Below are positions 56,727 to 64,000 of a stretch of 64,000 nt of DNA, piece by piece. The notes under the pieces are model-generated. The model saw only the letters and a list, made by a program, of their open reading frames with translations, was not told the DNA's origin and made no database searches. The stretch's first letter is position 1, and the number at the start of each line of letters is the position of its first letter. This DNA comes from Ananas comosus (lineage: Eukaryota > Streptophyta > Magnoliopsida > Poales > Bromeliaceae): the NCBI RefSeq assembly GCF_001540865.1, contig NC_033637.1, positions 4,952,058 to 5,016,057 on the forward strand, written 5' to 3'. A program made the translations under genes and the position numbers.

Positions 56727-56729
<3 letters not shown>
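56212..56729. mobile_element. (TA)n-associated foldback element, type B, copy 5
   Basis: It starts AGTGCGTCTGGTGTGCTTT, as at 44192, and then GTCGTTTTCGGATGTGG. The right arm has TTTAAAGGAGCCGATGTCG. It carries many small indels, so it is an older or poorly sequenced copy. Both flanks are TA-rich. Confidence 0.72.
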
Positions 56730-56761
<32 letters not shown>

Positions 56762-56782
56762 CATATATTATATATAGATATA

Positions 56783-57325
56783 AGAGTGAGGCTACTATGC
56801 TATCGGAAGTACGGAGCCTTCGTGCTTCCAGCTCGTTTTTGATGTTGCGACTTTCGAATCGTGATAACTCCGTTAAACTTGATCTAGAGTATTTAAGTAC
56901 TAGAAAATAAATTTTAATTTTTACGATATATTTGCCTAGTGAATGAAGGGGCTCAAAATCAACGGCTGAAATAAAAATCTTACAAAAATGTAATAATTAT
57001 GAATTAAAAATTTTAAAATAAAGATATTGATCTTGTTTTATATAGTATAAAAGAATTTCTATCAAAATTTCACGTGATTCGCATATTCTACAGCCCGTTA
57101 AACTTGCGAACGCTCACTACGGCCATTGAAATTAATTTGTTGATTTTGGTGCCCATCGGATCACTAGGCAAATGATATCAAAAATAATAAAATTTATTTC
57201 TAGCTACTCCAAATACTCTAGATCAAGTTTAACGGAGCCGGATCGACGATTCAAAAGTCGGAACATCGAAAACGAGCTGGAACACGGAAGCTCGTGCTTC
57301 CGATAGCATAGTAGCCTCACACTCT
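56783..57325. mobile_element. (TA)n-associated foldback element, type B, copy 6
   Basis: It starts AGAGTGAGGCTACTATGCTA and ends GATAGCATAGTAGCCTCACAC. The hairpin has GGAAGTACGGAGCC with TTCGTGCTTCC, then AGCTCGTTTTTGATG. The right flank is a CT-rich stretch. Confidence 0.75.
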
Positions 57326-57422
57326 CTCTCTCTCTCACCATCTCCATCTCACGTCAAAAGTCTCTCCCATCTCTGATCTCTCTCTCCCTATCTCTCTCTA
57401 TCTTATATATAATTATATATGT

Positions 57423-57650
57423 ATAACTAGGTACTAATAGCATCAAGTTATTGGTCTACACAAGTTTTTGGCATTGATTATAGATGTGCGTTATGGATGA
57501 TATGCCTCCTAGGGTTGATGGGTGGTTGGTTGATATAGTATGATGCTATACGGATGAAAATGAAAAAGAGGTAGATCTAAGCGGAAGAACTGTAGCACCA
57601 AATGCTTCGTGCTAATTAACAGCATAGTAGGCCGAGACTCTATATTATAT
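57423..57650. mobile_element. (TA)n-associated foldback element, type D, copy 5
   Basis: The left part has ACTAGGTACTAATAGCATC. The signature CCTAGGGTTGATGGGTGG, then ATATAGTATGATGC, is type D. The right end is AACAGCATAGTAGGCC. Confidence 0.6.
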
Positions 57651-57659
57651 ATATTCTAT

Positions 57660-57838
57660 TATACTATCTATAACGACAAGTGCTTGTACTATCTGAGTTG
57701 TGACGTTGGATGAAAGAATGTGCGGTTAAGATGATAGTAAATCGCTCTATGATTGAGTAGGTGATTGATTAAATAGTAAAATCTAATGGTGAAAATTATC
57801 AAAGGATAGATCTACTACGGTAGAAATTCGATATTGTT
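57660..57838. mobile_element. (TA)n-associated foldback element, type D, truncated
   Basis: It has ACTATCTATAACGACAAGTG, then GATTGAGTAGGTGATTGA and AATAGTAAAATCTAATGG. It stops after AAATTCGATATTG and is followed by AT-rich sequence to about 58070. Confidence 0.5.
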
Positions 57839-58159
57839 AAAAAATTAAAATTAAATACTTAAATTTAAAAAATTTAAAAGGAATTTAAAATAAAAGTTTA
57901 TATTTAATATTTATTTAACAATTAATATAATTAAAAATTTAATTAATTAATTAAATTTAAATGTAAAAATTTAAAAAAATTAAAAAAAAAAAATAAAATT
58001 TATAAAAAAAATTTTATTAATTTAATTTAAAAAAATTAATTTAATGTTTTATTAATATAAAAAAAAATAAGTTAACCAAGAGGTTGGTACTATCACAGGA
58101 TAGTAGTTCCAGACCATCTTCATCTCTCTCTCCCATCTCTCTCTCTCTAATATTATATA

Positions 58160-58398
58160 TAATATAATTGAGCTTCTATATTAAAAATATAAGTCATTAG
58201 TAAGTGCTGTAATAATTTTAGGGGCAATTGAATTAAAGAATGTAAGATTAAGAATGATAGTGCACCCTAAGACTTGGAGTGGATAATTGGTTGAATAAGT
58301 TTTGAATCAACGGAATGAAAATAATCAATGATTAAATTAAGCAATCGAAAAATTATTAGCACTAAGTGCTTTGTACTTTTAAAACAGCATAGCAGGAC
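58160..58398. mobile_element. (TA)n-associated foldback element, type D, copy 6, degenerate
   Basis: The left part has TTGAGCTTCTATATTAAAA. The signature CTTGGAGTGGATAATTGG, then TTGAATAAGTTTTG, is diverged type D. The right end is TTAAAACAGCATAGCAGG. Confidence 0.5.
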
Positions 58399-58399
58399 T

Positions 58400-59611
58400 C
58401 ATATGTTTGTAATTTAATGAGATAAATTAAGAGTGTACAATTAATTTTTGTCCCTTGTGCCCAAGTAGTAAAATAGGGAGTCCATGCACATCATGGGACC
58501 TGACATGTGGAGAAATAGCCAGTTAATTAGGGTCCTACTTCCGCCCAGGCCTAGTAGAAACTTGCCCTGAGATTATCGAGCCATTCACATGCATTACCAA
58601 AAATTTTACTTTATTTTTCCTTTTTACTGTCCTTTCTTTAAGTAAAAAACCGGAGGAAAATTACCCCCAGTTCAATTTATTGCAAGTTATTTGCACATTA
58701 ATTTATATCTACAAGTTATTATAAAAAAGCAAATACGGATACAGAACATAAGTATCTCACTGTCACATCATCACAATATATAAATATAGTATTAAACAGG
58801 CTCACGATACAGATAAATTAAATTAGACAAGAAAAAAAAAAAATCTTGTGAAAAGTTAATACATCCTCATTGTTCTTTCTGTCAGCATTCAATAATCAAG
58901 AATCCAACATTGCAGATGCTGATAAATCTGGGCTGCCTACGAACTTTACCGCTCAATTAAGTAACTCATCTACGTAACACTTTTACTTTTCTTACTTGTA
59001 GCAAGATTATACCCATAAAATACAAAATGATTGTGTTTTTTTTAATTTTTTTTTAATTTTTTTTTAAGTATAGAGACTCCATAGTACGAAATTTTCTTTG
59101 AATATCCTATTGGTTCTTCTTACTGTTTGTTTTTTTGTTTTCTTTGTTTTTATAGTAACCAATAGACTTTCTTTTATTGATAATTAATTTGCTTCAGTAT
59201 GCTTAATTTCATTATCTTCTTCCACTATTATTATTTATTGCAAAATTCTTGCCAAATATCAAAAAAATAGTAGGAATGAAATTCGTCCATTATTATAATA
59301 TTTGAAACTCAATTCGTATCTCTCGCATGCACAAACATGTCAAATTGATGTCATAGATTATTTTATCTATAAGAATAAATAACATTTAATTCAAAAATTT
59401 CAAAATAATCCTATCATTTTATGCACAAAATTTGGCAAATTGCACAATTTCTTCTTGCAATTGACACAATCAAGCAACACAAAATGAATATCTTTCGTAG
59501 TCGGATTCGATCGAAATGGAGTGATAATAAACCTTCAATCACCGGGTGGTGCACCGTTTGTTAATTTAAAGAAACGAAATATTTTTCTTGTAAAAATTAC
59601 GAAATAAAAAA
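58400..59611. other. AT-rich spacer
   Basis: No gene recognised. T-runs are at 59036-59067. Confidence 0.4.
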
Positions 59612-60124
59612 TACTACAACATAATTTAAGATTATAGAACACATTTTTGGGAGTCAAAATTTTTGTGCTCATTATATCAAAACTTTTAAGAAAATCTATT
59701 AATGGTCTAAATATAAAAGCTCAATTCAACCAAAAAATAAAAGTTCCTCTACTTAACTCAACCCCATCTAGCTCACTCAGCCTCGATTAAAATAGTAAAA
59801 AAAAGGAAAATAAGAAAATTGATCACTTATCTACCCTTCTCCTCACTGCCTCCGCCCGCATAGCAGACGAGGTAAGGGTTCCGGCGGCTGGAGTTCCGGC
59901 GAAGATCTTGCAAGAACCATAGAGAACCAACGATCGTCACGTGTCCCTTCCGCCACAGATGCACTGGAGGAGTGGGGTGCCAAATATTAAGGCAGCTGCC
60001 ACATATAGCGACCTTATATATATAAATATTTTAAAAAATATCGGTAATTTACAGTAAATATTTTTTTGCCATAGTATCGATATTTAAAAAAATATCGAGC
60101 CAATACCATTTATTGGTTGTAGTA
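59612..60124 (-). mobile_element. CACTA-type MITE, copy 3, degenerate
   Basis: It starts TACTACAACATAATTTAAG and ends TTATTGGTTGTAGTA. The flanks allow an AAA duplication. The interior order (AAGCTCAATTCAACCAAAAA, then ACCCCATCTAGCTCACTCAGCC, then a GC-rich block) follows the element at 40113. Confidence 0.65.
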
Positions 60125-60799
60125 AAAAATCTACCACTCGTACAGTTTATGTGGTATAGTAAAAAATCTACCACCCTACGAATTCATGTGGTCCGTTCCA
60201 AGTAATCCAATTCCATGCAAGCGCATTAATCATTGAACCAAACTTTTAGCGTCGAGCACGTTTTAGCTAAACCGTATTTGTCTTAATATTAATTAATAAT
60301 GAATCTAGTTTGATACATCCAATAATTTCACATGCACACTACGCCAAGCGCGGCATATATGTTCCTGTACTGAAGGGAAAACGATGAAGTGTCCGTGCGA
60401 CCCTCCTTTTAATTGCATGCTAGCTAGTACGCCACATTTTTCATCTGATAATTCACTGTTTTAAAGAAAATAAAATCTCAAAAAACACCAATATACTTAT
60501 AAATTATTCAAAAAAATTTTATATATGTCATCCAAAAAAGTAAAATATGTCTCATCTTGAAGTACTTATAATATATAAAAAATAAATAAATAAAATATTA
60601 TTTTAATAGAATGGCATAATGGACCCTGTGTTGAAATGCTAGCGTTCACAGCGTGTCCACTTTGGGATATAAGTCCCGACACGGACAGCGCGCGTCCACG
60701 ATATTGGATACGCGAGATTTATAAAAGTGTTCATGATAGATTACATGCGTAAATTTGATTAGGTTCGGGCGCAACGCACAGCCAAATTAGCTGCTTTGA
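60125..60799. other. Spacer
   Basis: A TCTACCAC repeat occurs twice at 60130 and 60167. No gene recognised. Confidence 0.35.
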
Positions 60800-60945
60800 G
60801 AAATTTAATAGATGGGTATCAGAGGTCAAATCGAACGCTAAATTATTTATATTTCAACTAAGTTCACTTCTAAAAATATATGATGTGAAGCGGATAGCTT
60901 GCTACATTATTTATCTCTCTCATCAAAAAAAAGAAAAGAAGATTG
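60800..60945 (+). mobile_element. SINE-like tRNA-derived repeat, copy 3
   Basis: A degenerate B-box-like GGTCAAATCGAACGC is followed by AACTAAGTTCACTTCTAAAA, then GAAGCGGATAGCTTGCTAC and an A-rich tail (CATCAAAAAAAAG). The layout is as at 48650. Confidence 0.42.
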
Positions 60946-63900
60946 AGCTGCATTGTTTTTATATGGATGTAAAATTATAAGTCTTTTTTGGATTCATGAT
61001 CATGCATCTTGCTCCAAACATTTTAGTTAAATCTCATCGGCAAAAAGTAAGTATGTTCGACTTTTAGTCATTATAATGTTCAAATAAAGATAAATCTTGG
61101 CCTCATAAGTGAAATGTGTTGAGTCTATCAATATGGTTCTAAACTTCTAATTTGCTTCACAGTACTGATACATATTTGTAATTAGCCTAAAAGTTATATA
61201 TGGATATATTATTACTTTTGTAGAAATATGGTGCGTGCTTATGTTGAACCTAGCTACCCAAAATCAAAGCGATCGAGTATATAATTAAGAAACTTTTGAA
61301 GTTGAGCATCAAGCTATCGTTCAGGTGCTTTATGTATGTGATTTTATAATTTGAACTATAAAATGTGTTCTAGTATGAATTCTTCAAGAATTTAAATCTG
61401 AATTGTAAAATTTGCTATCTTCATATAGATCTTCATTAGCTCAATTAAATGTAGTCAATTTAGTATTATTACGTGTACATAGCATGCACCTATAGATACA
61501 TGCGTAACAATATACGTGTGCATGTAACAACCTAGTACAATTTGCAAATAATTTCTCGATCTTTGTTGAACTTTAAGAACCCATGAAATATTATAAGAAG
61601 TAAAATGTAACATAGGGTTTAAAGACTTTACAAGCTTATGTATTGTGCATGCACGTTGGTTTCTTCAAAAAACTATATACATTTCTTGTTTAGTTTGAAA
61701 AATCAACAAATAAGTCGCATCAAACATGCAATGGTTTTATTTATAAAATTAAGTTAGCTATGTGAAGTAAAATATATCAATCAACCAGGGGCTAATTTCT
61801 GTGAATAATCACGACATTTATCGATCAGTAATCGCCATGACTTTGAACTTGCACATTTCAGGGTTCTAGCACATGTGGTTTGTCATTTACACAACACTGA
61901 AACCAAAAAAAAAAAAAAAAAAGAAAAGAAGAACTGTATAATGACTGTACTATTATACAGAAAAAAGAAAAACAAGTATGATTGCTGAGATCAATGGAAA
62001 TTCTAATTATTATTTAACAGGCAACACTAATAGTTTTTCTTCTTACAAATATTATATTCCGCGATATTTTTTATCATGGAAGTTACTAAAACTAGTAAGT
62101 GTAGATCTGCATTGGCTTAATATATTGTTAAAATTATGAGCGTGGCCTTCTCTATGGGGTGAGTTGCATTCCTCAATACGTGGTTAGCGACGATGCCCTT
62201 CGTCCTTAACGATAGCCGTTGCATCTTCGCTTCTTCAGCGTTGCACTGCCTTGAAATGTGTGCATCTGTAGTAGCTTCTGGATGCGCCAATCGGAATGAT
62301 AATGAATCGAATAAGAAGAGGCAACAACAACATAAAAAATATTTTTAGGTATTGAACGGCAACATAAGAAAATATTATTGTTAAGCTATTTTCATTGGCA
62401 CTTAGTTTGATATATGAATGGTGCATGTTTAAAAGATGTGAAGCATTTTTTCTTTTTCAAGTTTATAAATAATCAATGTATGTTTGATAATCTATGGTTT
62501 CTATGTAGTCCATGTTGTCCTTGAGTGAAGTTGCGAAGCTCGCTATAAAATAGAACTCTTTAGATATTTCCTTCAAAAGAATAATACTCGATGCCTTTTT
62601 ATTAATTTGATGTTCAAATGAAGAGGACATATATAAGATTCTCGTTTCAACTGAAGTAATTTAATTAAGAGCAAAGCATTTTAGATAGTTATCTATGCTC
62701 AACATTAGGATTCGACCCTCAATACTATTTTCGGTACTTTGCCCTTGTATGTCAAATGTGCTTATATAAAACCAGTACACTGCTTTGAAAAAAAGAAAAA
62801 AAATAAATGAAAATTAGCAGAGGTACTGTAGAAAAGATAGAACATTTTAGTAAGAAGAAAAGAAGAGAATAGCCAGAACTTTCGTTTGAGCAGTAATAAG
62901 TACTTAATATTGATCATACGTATTCGTCGATTGTGCGAGAGTTTTCCTTGTTATTACAAATGTCTCCGAATAATTGAGAATATCCGTACGAAATAATCTT
63001 CTGAAAAATCAGTATTATTGACAAAATGGCTTTAACCAATCTTATCACAAACAGGAAGAATAAAAAATTAAGTGCATCTTCCTGGTTTAATTATATATTG
63101 TTTCTATGGTAACGCCAACTAAATAGCTAGCTAGTTTTACCTCCTCCTCCATATTTTTTAGTAATATTATGCAGAATAACACGCCATCCGCATGGTTTCC
63201 CATTTAATAACCAAAGATAAAGAGTTAGGCAGTCATTACAATTTCCATCTCCTATATATACCTTCCTCGTAAAAGAGGAAGACAAAAAGAAAAAAAAAAA
63301 AAAAAAGAAAAGAAGAAGAAAAGACCTCATTAGCTAGCTAAGGGATATTCTAGAAGGAAGGCGGTAAAATCATACAAAAGGGAAAAATGAAAATATAAAT
63401 ATTCTTGGTCCAAAAAAATACCATCTTTATCCCAATTATCCGTGTACAAATCGTTTCGCTTGAGGCAGAGGACATCTATTCACTGGAAGATGGTTAGACG
63501 CATCCACCTACTTCTATTAATTGATGACGCAATTGCCTCATCTAGAAAAGCCAAGAAAAATTAAATACAAGGTACTTAGTGTTCAGCATTTCTCTCAAAC
63601 CAAAACAGCTATATAGGAGAACCATGATTTTGCAGCATTCAAAAACCACAATGAAGTTCGACCGAAGAGACCTATATGTTCTATCAACTAATACAACAGG
63701 CAGGATACGATCGATAACTAGTGGTGTGCATGATCTACATGAAAAACGTATGTATGTACGGCTTTAGATCATTAAAGGAGTGCCATTTGAAAACAATCAG
63801 ATGACTCGAGTTTGGTGGACTAACTATTCCAGACCATCTTTAATAAGTACTGCTGTATTTGGGTATCTATATTTAGTTGGAATTTTCCATTAATACAGGC

Positions 63901-64000
63901 CCATGGTTCAGTATGCAATAGTAGTGCATGAAAATATTTTAGTGGATCCATCATGCTCCTCGGCGACCATCGCATCCTTTTCTCCAAAGGAAGAAATAAA
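60946..64000. other. Right-hand spacer, no supported gene
   Basis: I see no gene with recognisable domains or splice structure. On the minus strand, about 62150-62262 stays open and reads LSLRTKGIVANHVLRNATH with near-normal codon composition. It may be an old gene scrap, but I cannot name it. Poly-A runs lie at 61904-61921 and 63290-63308. GTGGGTACATG-type promoter words are absent. Confidence 0.35.

Overview
The window is nuclear plant DNA, most likely from a monocot (probably a commelinid). I infer this from spliced GT-AG genes, a very GC-rich intronless coding gene next to AT-rich spacers, and plant-type LINE, MITE and gene-capturing elements. The species is not proven. No prokaryotic, organellar or viral gene set is present.

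Only three host genes can be supported, all on the + strand. (1) 10412-19339 is a complete ten-exon SAE1 gene, the small non-catalytic subunit of the SUMO E1 enzyme. I rebuilt 324 codons with every intron GT-AG. (2) 20263-21048 is an intronless 261-residue plant protein of unknown function with one C-terminal membrane anchor. (3) 34033-34944 is an intronless, GC-rich 303-residue plant protein of unknown function with short conserved motifs.

The rest is mobile-element sediment. From left to right: an almost open LINE ORF2 (1-1993, minus); a foldback MITE and a 228-bp tandem triplet; a tiny LTR element of TRIM/SMART type (6358-6579); a LINE 3' end broken up by later insertions (7092-8330); and a first group of foldback elements embedded in (TA)n tracts (7685-10049) that abuts the SAE1 promoter. 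SAE1 intron 3 holds a Helitron-like insertion with a captured L-galactose dehydrogenase fragment. Regions 21-34 kb hold Mutator-like elements with long inverted ends, two of which carry GC-rich cargo. Regions 35-43 kb hold hAT and Tourist elements and two opposed CACTA-type MITEs, several with perfect target duplications.

The most unusual content is at 44.2-46.9 kb and 53.2-58.4 kb. There, at least eighteen short foldback elements of several families lie end to end, separated almost only by TA or CT/TA dinucleotide tracts. They share a core, but each family has its own terminal hairpin: the stem sequence changes between families, its position does not, and it is followed by a near-constant GTTTTCRATG box. 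This resembles the microsatellite-targeting Micron elements known from rice. It suggests a system in which each insertion supplies the (TA)n landing site for the next. No autonomous element encoding a transposase was found in the window.
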